Shown: positions 1-41,263 of the stretch, piece by piece
How the letters are laid out: each line of letters starts with the position of its first letter
How positions within the stretch are numbered: position 1 is the stretch's first letter
Notes under the pieces: model-generated
The model's database searches: none
What the model saw: the letters and a program-made list of their open reading frames with translations, nothing else
What the model was told of the DNA's origin: nothing
Assembly (NCBI GenBank): GCA_013399855.1
Contig: VXAY01004289.1
Location: 963,330-1,027,329 of the forward strand
Reading direction: 5' to 3'
DNA from: Oxyruncus cristatus
Taxonomy: Eukaryota > Chordata > Aves > Passeriformes > Cotingidae
Length of the DNA: 64,000 nucleotides
Translations under genes and position numbers: made by a program

Positions 1-28317
<28,317 letters not shown>

Positions 28318-31300
28318 GGCTGTGACTGGAAAAGAAAGAGGGAAAGAAAGGAGTTGTGATGGCTTTCCCGCCTGTAACCATAGTTCCTGCAGATGCCACG
28401 TGGATCCCATCGGGTGGGGGGTTCTAGTCTGTGCTGCGCCCTCCTCGCTATGGGAAGAAATGCCCCAAGATACTGGATTTGCCCTAGATTTCCCTAAAAT
28501 AACAGTTTTTATTCTTCTATCACTGGCTGCTGGCAGTGCCATTAGCAGTGAGGAGGCCACGATGGCTGGAAAGGTTGAGGCTACATGTGGCACCCAGACC
28601 ATGGCCCAGCACAGCCTCTGTCTCTCGTGTCAGTGGCACCCACCTACCGCCTCTCCCCTGGAGGTGTATTTAGGCATCTGCTTGTGTTTATTTCTCTGGG
28701 AAAATGATTATTTAATTCTCCCAGTAAAGCATGTTAATGAACAGATGATCCAAGGGCTTAAAACCAGCCAATTTTAACCAGCTCTTCTCAACACTCAGTA
28801 TTTTAGCTGTTCGCAACTACAAAATTACTGCAAATTCATTAGAATTTGCCACATCCTCTCAGCTCTCCTGGGAGCATTTCTTTGTGTCTCCCTGTCCTGT
28901 GTATGGATTGTCCCAATCACAGCATCCTGAAATGGCAAGATGAGGATTTTCAGATGGACTTGTTTCTGTTTCATGAGAAGGATTCTGACAGGCTCCATGG
29001 ATGCTCAAGGAGAAATCGGGCACATCAGCCCTGAACATCTGCAGGAGTCGTCTTTGCCCAAGGTAAATCTGACCAGCTGATGTGCACGGTGCACTTGGAT
29101 GCCCTTCCCATGCTGCTGATGTCCAAATGACCTCACTGTGGTCCCTTCCAACCCTCCCACTCTGTGATTCTGTGATGTGCAAGTGCCTGCACTGTCTGCT
29201 GACCCTCACTAAAATAATTCACATGTAGTTTTCTTCTTCATTTGATCCTATCTGTGTGTTAAAATGCTTTTTACTCCCATGGTTATTCCATCTGTGTTAC
29301 TGAACACACATCAAGCTCTTACAGAAATGAAACCAGGCTGTTTTACCTGGGCAAATTATCTTACAGACTGTGAAGACTCAGCATCGCTCAAGAAAACCTC
29401 CTCAAGAACACACCTTTGGTGCTCTTCAGATCAAAAAGCCTCAAACAGGCACAAAGCCTGGCAGCACCCTCAAGGCAGCTTTTGGGGTGTCCCCCCCATG
29501 CCTGGGCAGCCCAGGGGGTCCCAGTTTGCTCTGGTCTGTGCTACTGCCAGCACAACAAAGGCATCCCTTCATCCCTTCACCTCACCTCTGCTGGGACAGT
29601 TGGCTCTCTGGGCTCTGATCTGAATGACCAAAGACATTTCTTCTGCTCTTTAGACATGGAAAATCTTGCTCAAAATTCACTGCTGATGCAAACACTGTTT
29701 AATACCCAATTGCAGACCAGGGAGATGAAAGGAGCTCTTCTCATGCCCACATTCAGCAGAGACAACACGGCCCAGCTTGCTGGGAGAGCAGGATTGTAAG
29801 GATGAGCAGGGAATGAGGCATCACCACAGAAATCTGGGTTCGCAACCTGAGTCTGCTTTGCTGTGTTAGAGGGCACCAGAAGTACCCTTCATCGGAAGAT
29901 ATTAATGAGGACGAATACACTGTCACTAACATTGTAAGTGTAATAATCTCAACCTTCTTTGTGCACCAGTGCTGGCCAAATGCTACCTAAAAATCAGGGA
30001 CTACTGCTATTATTTAAAGGGGAAACAAAGCTGTTTTCCACATTAACAGTGTGGATGTCAAGGATCAGCAGGGAAGAGTTGAGGGTGAAGCATGGGACAA
30101 GTCTGGCAGCAGTGGGATGAAATCCATCTGCGACCGAACACCATCCCTGGGGCTGCTGAGCACAAGTTTTGACAGCTCCAGCAAGAGCCCAGTAAGCTCT
30201 GGGACAGCTCTGGCACCACTGCTCTGGGCTGAGCTCCGGGGCAAAGCCCAGCAGAGCAGTGGGGAGCTGCACCCCCCTTCCACCTCTGCACCCATCGGCT
30301 CCAGCACTTACAGAAGTCCGCAGCCATCCAAGCGAGCCGGGGGCTCTCAGCGGCAGCAGGTTTGTCCCTCTAAGGGGTCGAAGCTTTCTCGATTCTCCTC
30401 CATCACCCCTGGAAGCCAGTCCCACCTACCCGCAGGGCTCCTGGGAGCATCTTCCCGGCTCCCCCGTCCTCGCTGCAGCCCCCGGAATTCAGCCCAGCCC
30501 TCGCCGGACTGGGGGTGGCAGAAACGGCTTCTGCACCAGGGCAGAAGGGTGGCTGCCCCTTCCCGCCCTTCTCACGGGAGCCCCGCGCCCTTCTGGCCGC
30601 TCCGGGTCAGCGCCAGACACGCACTAAGGTCTTTCTTGCCTTTTCCTTTCCTAATTAACCGTATTTCCATCGCAAAGAGAAGCGTGGACAGACTAATTGC
30701 CGTGCTCGTCCTGGTTGAGCCTGTTGCTGACCTGAGCTTGCAGATCTGGGGGGAATTAGGAGCTGGAAGGAGGGAAAACAGATTAGTGCCTGTGGAGGGA
30801 AATCCTTTACCCACAGGGCAAATCTGAAGCGACAGCACTTTGCAACGCAGCAGGGACACAGCGCCGGGGGGGACCTGGGCGTGCTGGGACCTCGCTGGCA
30901 ACACAGGGATTTTGGGAGTACAACCAACACGTGGTTTGCTGCAGGGATATGGGGGTCTGGACCAACTTCAGGGCTCATGAGGAAAGCTGTCCCCGTCCAG
31001 GCTGCTCCACGCAGGACAGCGGGGGGGCCCTCATAGCTGAGTGTTTGGCTGCAGGGCCCCCCGTGCTGACACCGACTGTCCCTTAAGCTGCTATTTCTGA
31101 TTTTCTCCTCGGCTTCCTCAGCACTCAGGGATCCCGGGGCTTAGCACACTAAGAGGTTTTAGGGAATTACACGTCCTGCTGCGGCACCATCTCTTCATGG
31201 ACCACACAGCAATCCAGCCTTGCCTTGGCTCCAGCATGGGCTGTGCAGTGTTGGGATAGGTGGGACACAACCTCCCTGGGAAACCAAGCCAAGACTTTTT

Positions 31301-32400
31301 AAGTCATTTTCACAGTGCTTGAACCGAATGAGCTTCATCTCTCTCTATCTCAACCTCTATTAAGGTATTTGCTGGCTGGTTTGTCCTTGGGCACAGCTGG
31401 TAAGGGCACCGAGAGTGGACCTCGGTGGTGCCAGTGCCAGTGGTGCCGATGCCAGTCCCGGCACGGTGGCACTCGCTGCAGGTCCTGCCCTGGCTGTGCC
31501 ATGGGGCCTTGGCACACAGACCCTGCCTCTCCACCCACAAATAACCCACCACGTACCCACCCCTGTCCCCTTCTGTGCTGCCAGACTTGCCAGGTGACAC
31601 CCAATGTCCCAAACCAACCTATTTCTGTACCTGCAGAAATTTTGCTGTCTCAGTAGAATGGAAAAAAATGGCTTTTCCTCTCCATCCTCCATCCGGAACC
31701 AAATGTCTCGGGCTGTACTCTGAGACAACTGCATCCCAGGAATATTTTGGCTGAATTTCTCTCTCTCAGGGTCTAGTTTGGTGCCTTGAACTTATCAGGG
31801 GAAGAAAGTCCCTTCCTGAAACTTACCCTCCTCTGCTGCCTCCAACCAAGCCGATTCATCTCCTCTGGGTGCCAAAGCCCCCGGAGCACCCCTGGAGCTC
31901 TTACCTCAGCTGCCCGAGCTCCAGCCAGCGGCACGGCAGGACTCGGAGCTGCGAAAACCATCCCAGCAGCTGGGGAGCCTTTGGATCGCTGACGCGGCGG
32001 CCGCGACCGGCCGAGTTTCTCTGGCAAATTCCAGCCGGGCACCGTAACCCAATCGGCCCCTCGGCGGCTGCACGGGCGGTTTCAGTTGTCAGACACCACG
32101 GAGGGACCCGGCACAGCTCTGGATCCTGCATTTTCCCACCTCATCCCGGCCCCGGGTGAGATCCAGCAGGTGCTGGAGCAAACCCACCTCACCTGCGGCA
32201 GGGCAGGGCGAGGAGGCTCCGGGTTGGGAGGGAGTGCAGTGCTCAGAGCTCTGGTAAGGCGTTTTGCTTTAGAGGCTTCAGCAAAGGCCACAAAACTGAA
32301 GGAATTACTGGAAATTCCTAAGGCACGATGCAGGGTGGGCCGGGGCAGCGTCGCGGACCCCCCGGGAAGAAGGAAGCAGCACATCAGCGGCTCAGGACTC
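28318..32400. other. Divergent GRID2IP-ZDHHC4 interval
   Basis: No coding exon was recognised. Directly upstream of the GRID2IP ATG, on the minus strand, is a long pyrimidine tract ending CAG at 28,326-28,327, so a non-coding GRID2IP first exon probably lies in this interval. A short CR1-like tail is at about 29.13-29.18 kb. The rest is unique sequence, AT-richer at 28.7-30.0 kb. Confidence 0.65.
29125..29177 (+). mobile_element. Short CR1-like tail
   Basis: Reads ggtcccttccaaccctccca then ctctgtgattctgtgat, matching only the extreme 3' end of CR1. It is very short. Confidence 0.55.
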
Positions 32401-32830
32401 GCACGGTAACGGGGGCCGCGGGAACGCGACACACCGCGCTGGGGTTATAAAGTCATTTAACTGACACTTTTACGGCTCTACCCCTCCTTCCCCGCCGCCG
32501 CACGGGCTCTGCCGCTGCCCCGGCGCCTCCGGAGCCGGGCGCTGGTGCCTCGCTGGGCTCGGGGCCGCTCCCGGCACGGTCCCGTCGGGGCCGCCGGGGC
32601 GCGGGAGGGCGCTGGAAGCCGCTGGAAGCCGCTGGAGAGCCTGGAAAGGGCCCTTCCGCAGGGCTGGGCAGCGCGGCCCGGGAGCGAGCTCCGCGGTCCC
32701 GGGACCCCCGGGAGCCCCCGGGATCCCTCCGGAATCCCTCCGGGGCTGGAGCGTGTGCAGGGAAGGGAGCGGAGCTGGAAAGGGGCTGGAGCAGCAGGAG
32801 CGGCTGAGGGAGCTGGAGGGGCGCAGCCTG
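32400..32830 (+). promoter_or_regulatory. CpG-rich region, probable ZDHHC4 promoter and 5' UTR start
   Basis: Dense CpG and GC boxes, ending about 550 bp before the ZDHHC4 start codon. The start-codon exon has its own acceptor (gacgttccag at about 33,366-33,375), so a non-coding first exon upstream is expected. A CR1 element lies between this region and the coding start. Confidence 0.6.
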
Positions 32831-32889
32831 GAGCAAAGGAGGCTCAGGGGGATGCCGAGGGGACAGGAGGGGGGAGCCAGGTAGGGGTC

Positions 32890-33175
32890 GGGATTTGCTC
32901 CCAGGGAACAAGGGACAGGACAAGGGGAAACGGCCTCAAGCTGGGCCAGGGGAGGTTTAGGTTGGATATTGGGGAAAATTTCTTCATGGAAAGGGTTGTT
33001 AAACACTGGAAGGGGCTGCCCAGGGAGGTTTGGAGTGCCCAGCCCTGGAGGTGTCCCAGGAAGGCCTGGCCGTGGCACTCAGTGCTCTGGGCTGGGGGAC
33101 AAGGTGGGCATCGGGCACAGGGGGGATCCATGGGCTGGGAGGGCTTCTCCAACCTAAAGGATTCTGTGAATCTGT
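32890..33175 (+). mobile_element. CR1 LINE fragment (3' end)
   Basis: Contains ggtttaggttggatattggg, aatttcttcatggaaagggt, ggctgcccagggaggtttgg and a tail ccaacctaaaggattctgtg. Located between the CpG-rich region and the ZDHHC4 start codon, in the same orientation as the gene. Confidence 0.92.
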
Positions 33176-33383
33176 CTTGACCCTCACAGAAATACTTAAA
33201 ACATTGACCTCAGTCCTGTGCACTGGTGGAGGGGACTGGGATGTGCCGGTGGAGGGGACTGGGGGGTCCTGCCTGGGCTGGGGCTGCTCCGTTCCCGTGG
33301 TCGGTGAATCGCAGACCCTGCTGCAGGGACCCTGCGCGGGGGGGAGCTCTAACAGCTGCTTCTCTGACGTTCCAGGGCTCGGG

Positions 33384-36300
33384 ATGGACTTCCTGACACT
33401 CTTCTTGGTTTATCTGTGCTTTGTGCTCGTTGTCACTGCTCTGCTCTGCCTCTGCTCGGGAAGGAAGGAGAGTTTCCTCACAAGGAGTGTCAACAGGGCA
33501 AGCCAGGTAAAGAACTGGCCTTCCAGGCAATAAATGAGCTGCCAGGTAAAGCCCTGAGCTTCCAGAGGAACGATCATCTCCTGTTCTGGTGGTCTGCCCC
33601 GCTTCATTGTGCTAAAATTAGTGCAACTGCTCTATTTCCGCTCCCTAAAAAATGCCAGTGTATGTGGTTAGAGTGATAATATAGTATATTTCAGATTTCC
33701 TCTTGTTTTGACAACTGCTCTGGAAATAGAAATAAACTTCCTTTCAGACGTTTAAATCCTGCCCAGGCAGTCAGTAAAAACCATTTGGGTCTCACAGGTC
33801 CTGTCCCTGCCTGTGCCTGCCTGGGGTGGGGGTGAGGATGGAGCTTCTCAAAATGCTGGAAGCACCTTGTTCTGTGACACCACAACATGTCAGCTTTGAG
33901 AAATTAAATAATAAACAGGCCCAAGGAATTGTCAGTTTTATGTTATTCGCTGCTGTCTTTGAGGGGAAAAAGATGGGGGAGGTTTAAGGATTAAAATAGA
34001 AACTTATAACTGGTGGCAAATATTTTAGGGGAAGCTCTTTAATGTGTGTACTAAAGCTGCAGGCTGTTATTTGCTAAGAAAGAGGGAGGAATGAAGAGTT
34101 TTAAAAGAGGATTAAGAATTGGCATTTTATTGTTAAAATGGAGATTTGGAAAAGCGCCAGCTCGTTTTTCTGTCTGTTGGGCTGTGTCTGAATGAAAAGG
34201 GAAAAAAAGCTGTAGTATTCCTGGAAGGCAAACGATGAGAGAATTATCACTTCACTTGTAAGTTATATTTAATGCTGTTCACGGGAGTTCAGACAGACTT
34301 TGATTTTTATTACTAGTATTGTACTTGATCGTGGTTTATGGACACACTGTGCAGAGAAATTGATTATTTTCCCCCATTTCTTAATAGCTGCTGCCATGAG
34401 ATGTTTGACAAGCAGGAATTAAAATACTGCTGTGCTGTGGAGCCACTGTCTGGAGGAATTTAATTGATATTTGTACCTCTGAAGTAAATGCATGTGAATT
34501 TAATCAATACTGTACCTCACAGGCTCCCCAGGGCAGTGGGCACAGCCCCAAGGCTGCCAGAGCTCAGGAAGCTTTGGACAACGCTCTCAGGGACAGGGTG
34601 GGATTGTTGAGGTGTCCTGTGCAGGGCCAGGAGTTGGACTTGGATGATCCTCGTGGGTCCCTTCCCACTCAGGACATTCCATGATTCTGTGATTAAAAAG
34701 CTTCTCTAGACAATATTTTAAAATCACTTCTAGCTGTAATTAATGAACGTAAATAATGTAAATATGTAAATAACGCAGTGTATACGCCTGGAAGGCTGTT
34801 GAGGTTGCACTCAGGGTGCTTTCCTGCTGGGTTGTGTCTCCTTTCAAAGGGCAGACTTCGAAAAGCCTCTTTCTACAAGCACTTGCCCCTTGAACTGCTG
34901 ACACGAGACGTACCAGTTATCGCAAAAGTCTTTAGCATCTCCTCAGCTCCACATGTGCTTTTTGCCTCCTGGTCTTTCACATCTGAGGCAAGAGGCTCTC
35001 GCTGCAGGTTTTCTTTCCGTGTCAGCCAGAAACAGGCTGAGGTGCTCTGAGCCCCGGCCGGGGCCGCGCGTTGCTGTGGAGGCCCCTGGGCTCGGGGCAG
35101 GGTCGGGCACTGCCACCGGCACCGGCCGGGGCTGGGCGTTCACTCCGTCACAGGCAGGTCCTCCTTCGGCACTTTGCACCGTGCTTGAAAGGGCAATCGG
35201 GCACAGAGCCATCGGGCTGGACCAGAGGAGCTGAAGAAGACGGATTTTTTCGGGGGTTTGGTTGGGTTGTGGGGGTTCTCTTCTTTTTCTGGAGGCCAGC
35301 AGGCTTTATCCCTGTGCTTCTCTTCACTTGATCTGTCGGATGGCCTGATGGAGCATATTGTAGCTGGGGAATTGCTCAGTTCCATCCCCTGCTTAACCAG
35401 TCCCCAGCCTACACCCACCCTAAGCTCCTTAGAACTTTCACACATTAACCCAGATACATTTGTTTGGGCCTGTTGGGCTCCCAGGAATATGGAACCCCAG
35501 CAGCATGCCTGTCTCTGCTCTTCTTTCCTCATGGAAAGGGTGGTCAGGAATTGCCCTGCCCAGGGAGGTTTGGAGTGCCCAGCCCTGGAGGTGCCCAAGG
35601 AAGGCCTGGCCCTGCCACTCAGTGCTCTGGGCTGGGGGACAAGGTGGGGATGGGGCACAGGGGGGATCCATGGGCTGGGAGGGCTTTTCCAACCTAAATG
35701 ATTCTATGGCTGTTTTATGGTTGGGCTGGATGATCCTGAAGGTCTTTTCCAGCCTTGGTTCTGTGATGAGGAGCTCAGATGCTCCTGAAAATGAGCCTCC
35801 TCCCTGGTGCTATGACAGTACAAACACAGGACCCAGGGGCTGGGGACTTGTGTTTAATTTGAGCTCCCCCGAGGCAGAGGTGATGTGCAGTTCAGGTAAC
35901 ACAGCATCTCCGTTTCCCTCAGGTTCTCTCCCTGGTGATCCCCACCCAGCTCCAGAGGGTGACACACAAGGTGACACACGGGGCACTGCACAGGCTCTTC
36001 CACACCAGGTACTGCACTTTCCTGCCTTTGGCATTATTTTCTACTGATATTTGTGGTTACTGTTGGGCTCTCCTGCCACCATCAGAGCTTTCAGTATTAT
36101 CCTGAGATATTCCCTCTTCCTTAGGGATGTTCCTCAGGGGTTACAGGTTCCCTTTAAGGTTGGCCACGCTGTTGTCGCTCTCTTCCTTGCTCGTTGTTTA
36201 GAAGGTGGTACCCTGAAATGTTTGAACATGTTGACAAATAAAGATAATGTGGCTCAGTAACAGATGTTGCTCACACTGATGGGAGCTGCATCCCCACAGG

Positions 36301-39300
36301 AATTACCATGGCCTCTCTGGCAGCTGCAGATGGAGTCAGACAGGCTTGCAGGCTCCATCCTCTCCCTCAAATCCCATTAGTCTTAGTCCAGCAGCCTGGA
36401 TGTCCAGGTGGCTCGAGGGAAGCTGCCCAGCTGCCATCGTGCAGCCTGCTGGATTCAGGTGGATTTTGTAGGGTCTGTAAACTCGGGTGCTTCAGGAATC
36501 ATTTAAATACCTTTTCCCTGGGAACAGCAGCTCCAGTGTGACAGACACTTCAGGGTGTAACATCTCCAGCTGTGCTGTGAGTGCTGGGTTTGTTGTGCTG
36601 CGTGTTTTGCAGATCCTCTGCTGTAACACAGGCTGAGACAGAGAGGGGACACTGTCAGATTGCTGGGGGCACTGGGACCCCCGTGCACTGGAGCTGGTGT
36701 CCACCTCTGCCAACCTCCTGCCACTCTTACTTCACGCAGCTGCCTACATTGTTACGGTGTTTTTAAGATTGTTTACTGGGATTCTCTTGGCTGTCAGAGC
36801 AGCAAATGTCTTCTGGCAGAATGTTTTTGTGGCCTGTTGCTGTGGCATGTTTTGTCAGCAGCAAAGTGATTATGAGACTTCGTACTGACAGGGAAGAAAA
36901 ATCCAAAGGACGTGGAAATAATGCAGTGAATTTTACTGGCATGTTTAAAGGAGTTTATGTGGGAAGAAGAGAAAGAGAAGCCAGTGGATGGAGAAAACAC
37001 TATTAATATGCAATCCATGCTGGCCTGAAAACCTAAAAGAGGTGTCTCCTTGCATTTGGAAAGTCTTTGATCACCTCTGAGCGTACTTGACCTGTTAATC
37101 AGGATGCTGAGTATTAAATAGACTGTCCCCTTTCTGTTCCAGGAGCTGTTTGTTTGTTGTCCTGCACATAGCCTTGCAGGCTGCAGTGTTTGGGGAGTAC
37201 ACCTGGGAAGTGTTTGGGTACTGCTGGGAGCTGCAATTCCACCTCCTCCTCCTCCTCCTGCCCTACCTGCTGCTGGCTGGGAACATGGGCTGCTTCCTTC
37301 TCTGCTCCCGGGCCAATCCTGGTAAGCTCATGCTCATGCTGGAGCTGTTTGAAAACCAACCTTAAAAATTCCATAAATACCTCTTTTTTTCCACTATTTT
37401 TCTTGTTTCTTTGACAGGTATAATAACAAAATCAAACCATGCATCCCTGGTTAAGGTTTATGCTTATGATGGTGTGATGTTCCAGAGAGGCACCGTGTGT
37501 CCCACATGCACCATGGAGAAGCCAGCCAGGTCCAAGCACTGCAGTAAGGGCCTGAGCTTCCCTGAGAAGTAATCCTTTCCCGAAGGAATTCTGCACCAGG
37601 AGCTGCAGTTCACACTACAGCTGTTCTGTTGTGAGCTCAGGGCACACAGGGCTGTGTTTGTTTTCCCGGGGGCCCAGCTCACAGCTGCATTTGCCCAGCC
37701 ATGGAGCTGCTTTGTTGCTGTTCCTTCTCACAGAAATTACCAGTTCTGATGGTATAATTCAGGGTCAGGAACAGCCAGGTTTTTGAGCAGCTGGAAGTTA
37801 AATGAGAAATTAGCACCTGTCAAGACATAAGTTCAGGATTTTGTGTTTCACAGAATCCTGGAATGGTGTGGGTTGGAAAGGCTTTAAGGACCATCTTGTT
37901 ACAACCCCCTGCCACGGGCAGGGACACCTTCAACTATCCCAGGTTGCTCCAAGCCACATCCAGCCTGGCCTTGGACACTTCCAGGGAGTCTACCACCTCT
38001 TTCTCAGCAAGAATTTGCTGTTATCTAAAATAAAGGTGGGAGCTACAATCTCTACCTTTCAGGTGCTTTGCTGTGCTGTCCTGCCAGGGAAACCAAAGCC
38101 TGGCAGCTGCAGTCTTGGTGAATAAAAGAGGGGAGGGGGATACCTGGCTTTTCTTATGATACGCATTTGTAATTAATTCTTTGCTTTAGAAGCTGTCAGC
38201 TAAATGCCGACTATCATCCTAACCTGGTTTCCAGTTAAAAACTATTTCAGACTGTGTAGAAATCAAACTGGTTCCTTGAAGGCCGGGTGACCAGAGGCTG
38301 TCGTGTCCCTGCCCCCCAGGTGTGTGCAGGACGTGCGTGCATCGCTTCGACCACCACTGTGTGTGGCTCAACAACTGCGTGGGGGCCTCCAACGCCGGCT
38401 GGTTCCTGCTCTACCTGCTGTCCCTGACGGCCACAGCCGCCGCCCTGGCTGCCCTCACCGTGTCCTTCCTCATCCACGTGGTGCTGCTCTCCAGCCTCAC
38501 GCACAGCACTTACCTCGATGCCCAGGGGCAGGAGCACCCCGTGGAGATTGCCTTCCTCGTCCAGGTGAGTTGATGCTGCAGAAAGTTTGACCTCGCTCTT
38601 TGCTGTCAGGAATCTTTTCCTGTTCCCTGCAGTCTGTTGCCATCCTGGGAGTTTAAGCAGCTTTACACAGCTGATGAAGTTTAGAAAGCTGCCATTGCAG
38701 AATGCTTGAAAAATGTGGGTTTTTTCTCGCAGCACTTCCTTGTGCTTTCCCGTTCTTTGGACTTCTGTCTCCGGTGTCTGTCACTCAGCAGACCTGGTTC
38801 ATAGAGAATGAATTTACATTCCATGACCCCCTACTGCAGTAACATTTAGGGAACAGCTGACAGTCCTTGACATTCTCATGGAGATGTTAAAGCGGGACCC
38901 ACTACCCTAGAATTTAGATATGGGAAATATTTTCTCTTAAATGCAAGCAAAGGGTGACTGTGAGTCTGTAGCACTTGAGCAATTTTTGTCTCAGTCCCCT
39001 CATCCCTGTAGTGTGGCAGTGAGGTGATAAGTACTAAGTGCTTTATCTTTTCCTCGTCCTAGACAGCAGATGTTTCAGCCTGGGACTCTCACAAAGGGAC
39101 CCTGGTCAGGAAATGTTTGCTCAATGCCATTACCACTCCCCAGGAGTGGGATTTGACTCAGAAAAGAGCTACTTGAACTGTATCATGTCAGCAAAACCCA
39201 AAGTTGTACCAGATTGTTGCCCCTTCATTTGGCAGTTTGTTTTCAGATGATTTGTGTTAATGTTTTACGAAGTAAAACAGCAACAAAAAACAAAAAAGCG

Positions 39301-40129
39301 AAACTGCAAACACAAACAGTTGGAAATAGGTGGGTGTGGAAAATCCTCCCACATATTAGCAAGGCTTGGGAGAAAATGTATCTCTGGAACTCTGCAGGCT
39401 CTGCTCAGAGGTTCAGGTAGAGTCATGGAATTGTTAAGGTTGGGAAACACCTTTAAGATCATCAAGTCCAACCCTCAAGCAGCACCTCAACCCTGTTCAC
39501 CACTAACCCACGTCCCCAGGTGCCATATCCACATGGTTTTTGAGCACTTCCAGGGATGGGGACTCCACCCCTGCCCTGGGCAGCTGTGACAACGCTTTGC
39601 ACCCTTTTCTGTGAAGAAATGTTCCCTAATACCCAACCTAAACCTCTCCTGGTGCAACTTGAGGCCATTTCTTGGGGAATGGACCATTGCTGAGCTGGGT
39701 GGTGGTCGGGGCTGGGACCTTGTTCCTGGGGCTCCCCCCCAGTTCCGTGTGCATGTGGATGTTCATTCCAGCTGGGATTTTACAATGGCCATGTGATGTA
39801 ATCCTCCAGTTTCTTAACTAAGTTATTTTTCTCTTTCCGTGCAGCACCTTTTCTTGACTTTCCCTAGGATTGTCTTCATGCTGGGATTTGTTATCCTGCT
39901 CACACTCGTCCTGGGTGGATACAGTGCTTTCAGTCTGTACTTGGCCTTCACCAACCAAACCACCAATGAATGGTGTAAAGCCAGAAGATTTGGGGTGTCC
40001 CACCATCTCTCATCGCAGCCCCCTGACAGACAACTTGTCTACAAAAACATTTATTCTAAAGGAATCTGGAGGAATTTAAAGGAAATCTTTAGGCCTCCTA
40101 CAGCACTGGAAAGGAAGAAGAAAACATGA
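33384..40129 (+). CDS. ZDHHC4: Palmitoyltransferase ZDHHC4, complete, 6 coding exons, 347 aa
   Basis: Transfers palmitate to protein cysteines; a multi-pass membrane enzyme of the DHHC family. Exons: 33384-33506, 35923-36008, 37143-37321, 37418-37543, 38320-38564, 39845-40129. All splice sites are GT-AG, phases join, and the 1044 nt end in TGA; the human protein is of near-identical length. Starts [20 protein letters not shown], the first membrane segment. A second hydrophobic block spans about 75-130 ([10 protein letters not shown], then a leucine run). The cysteine-rich domain runs from CPTC (157-160) through KPARSKHC to the catalytic DHHC at 182-185 in [13 protein letters not shown]. Two further membrane segments flank position 253. 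The C-terminus ends KKKT, a KKXX-type ER-retrieval signal, as in the human protein. The neighbour GRID2IP, divergent, is also its neighbour in human. Confidence 0.97.
34550..34694 (+). mobile_element. CR1-like fragment (3' end)
   Basis: Contains ggccaggagttggacttgga, tgatcctcgtgggtcccttc and ends attccatgattctgtgatt. In ZDHHC4 intron 1. Confidence 0.8.
35524..35768 (+). mobile_element. CR1 LINE fragment with a second CR1 tail
   Basis: Closely resembles the copy at 32,890: catggaaagggtggtcagga, cccagccctggaggtgccca, and tail ccaacctaaatgattctatg at about 35,690-35,708. It is followed by another tail (ggttgggctggatgatcctg to ggttctgtgatg). In ZDHHC4 intron 1, about 150 bp before exon 2. Confidence 0.9.
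37849..38035 (-). mobile_element. CR1 LINE fragment (3' end, reverse)
   Basis: Reads cacagaatcctggaatggtg, then gggttggaaaggctttaagg, ccctgccacgggcagggaca and ggttgctccaagccacatcc. In the ZDHHC4 intron between the zinc-site exon and the DHHC exon. Confidence 0.92.
39421..39680 (-). mobile_element. CR1 LINE fragment (3' end, reverse)
   Basis: Reads agtcatggaattgttaaggt, atcatcaagtccaaccctca, tcaccactaacccacgtccc and ttttctgtgaagaaatgttc. In the last ZDHHC4 intron. Confidence 0.92.
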
Positions 40130-41052
40130 AGATATTTGCGCGTCTTAGAACTTTTTTTGTGAGGTTTTATTCCAGCAGTGCATTTGGATTCCCCAAACAG
40201 CTTTTTGGAATAAGATTACTGCAGAATTCCGATTGATGGTGCCCCAGCAGAGGACTGTTTAAGATCCCTCCCTCTGTGAGGTTCAGCTCAGTGCTGTCTG
40301 CAGGTCACAGTAGGGAATTTCCTGGGATGGAGAGGCCGGTTTTGTCCATCTTCCTGCAGTGAATGTTCCTCTCTGGGAAAGGCTAACACGGAGCTGCTGT
40401 GAATTTTGAGGGAGCTGCATCTTTTTGTGAGTATCTTTGTTTGGGAAATGATTAACCCACTACTGTAAGTACAACAGGCTGTGTGTATTTAACTGGAAAA
40501 AAGATGGTTAGTGGCAGGATCTTAACCTGCAGAGACCGTGTTCTACTGCAGATTTGGTACTAACAACACCTTAATTTCAGGAAGGACATTAAAGTGCTGC
40601 ATCTCCTTACCTATCTCTTCCTTGAGCCCTGTTTTCAGCTCCTTCACAATAAGACGCCATTTCAGCCTGAAAATTGTGAAAATGGGGAACTCTGGACAGG
40701 ACTTCAGCATCCTGATACCCATCTCTGGACAGAGAAGGGTATCACAGATTTGATACCAAGCTCTGGACATACAGATTCCAGACTTAATCCTTCTGGCATT
40801 TCCCATCTTTATTCCTCTGTTTGATTTTAGGCATTTCTCTGTATTTTGGGCACTTCGGTGCAGGGGAAGTTGCAGTTTCCAGGGTAGCCCCCCTGCAGTC
40901 ACTGACTAGGCCACATCAATCACAGCAGTGACTAGTCCCCCACGTCTTAACCACGGTATAAATGCCCCCATTTCTTTCTCCTTCCAGAAATTCTTCTGTG
41001 TGATAATAGAGCAGAAATTTAAAAAAAAGGTATAGTAAGAACTTTAAATAAT

Positions 41053-41077
41053 TTTATTTTCAAAAAATGTATTTATT
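41053..41077 (-). terminator. Candidate E4F1 poly(A) signals (two AATAAA)
   Basis: Reverse-complement AATAAA at 41,058-41,053 and 41,077-41,072, about 680 nt past the E4F1 stop codon. Confidence 0.55.
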
Positions 41078-41257
41078 TACATGCTGAATCTGTACAATAT
41101 GCAATTAAAAATCCATATATGGTTTAAAAACCCCCAAATTCCTATACAATATGGCTTTCCAGCCCCCAGACTGGCTCTCAGAGCAGCCTGGCTGGCATTG
41201 CAGGGTACAAGGATGCATTCAGAGACCAGTACGTAAGGCTACTTGTCCAGGATATCA

Positions 41258-41263
41258 AATAAA
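41258..41263 (+). terminator. Candidate ZDHHC4 poly(A) signal AATAAA
   Basis: Within caaataaaagag, about 1.1 kb after the ZDHHC4 stop. Earlier variant signals (ATTAAA at about 41,103) are alternatives. Confidence 0.4.

Noticed and set aside
32082..33078. Minus-strand Pro/Ser-rich frames in the CpG-rich region upstream of ZDHHC4
   Set aside because: Low complexity, no motif, and explained by CpG-island composition. The downstream part is CR1 sequence.
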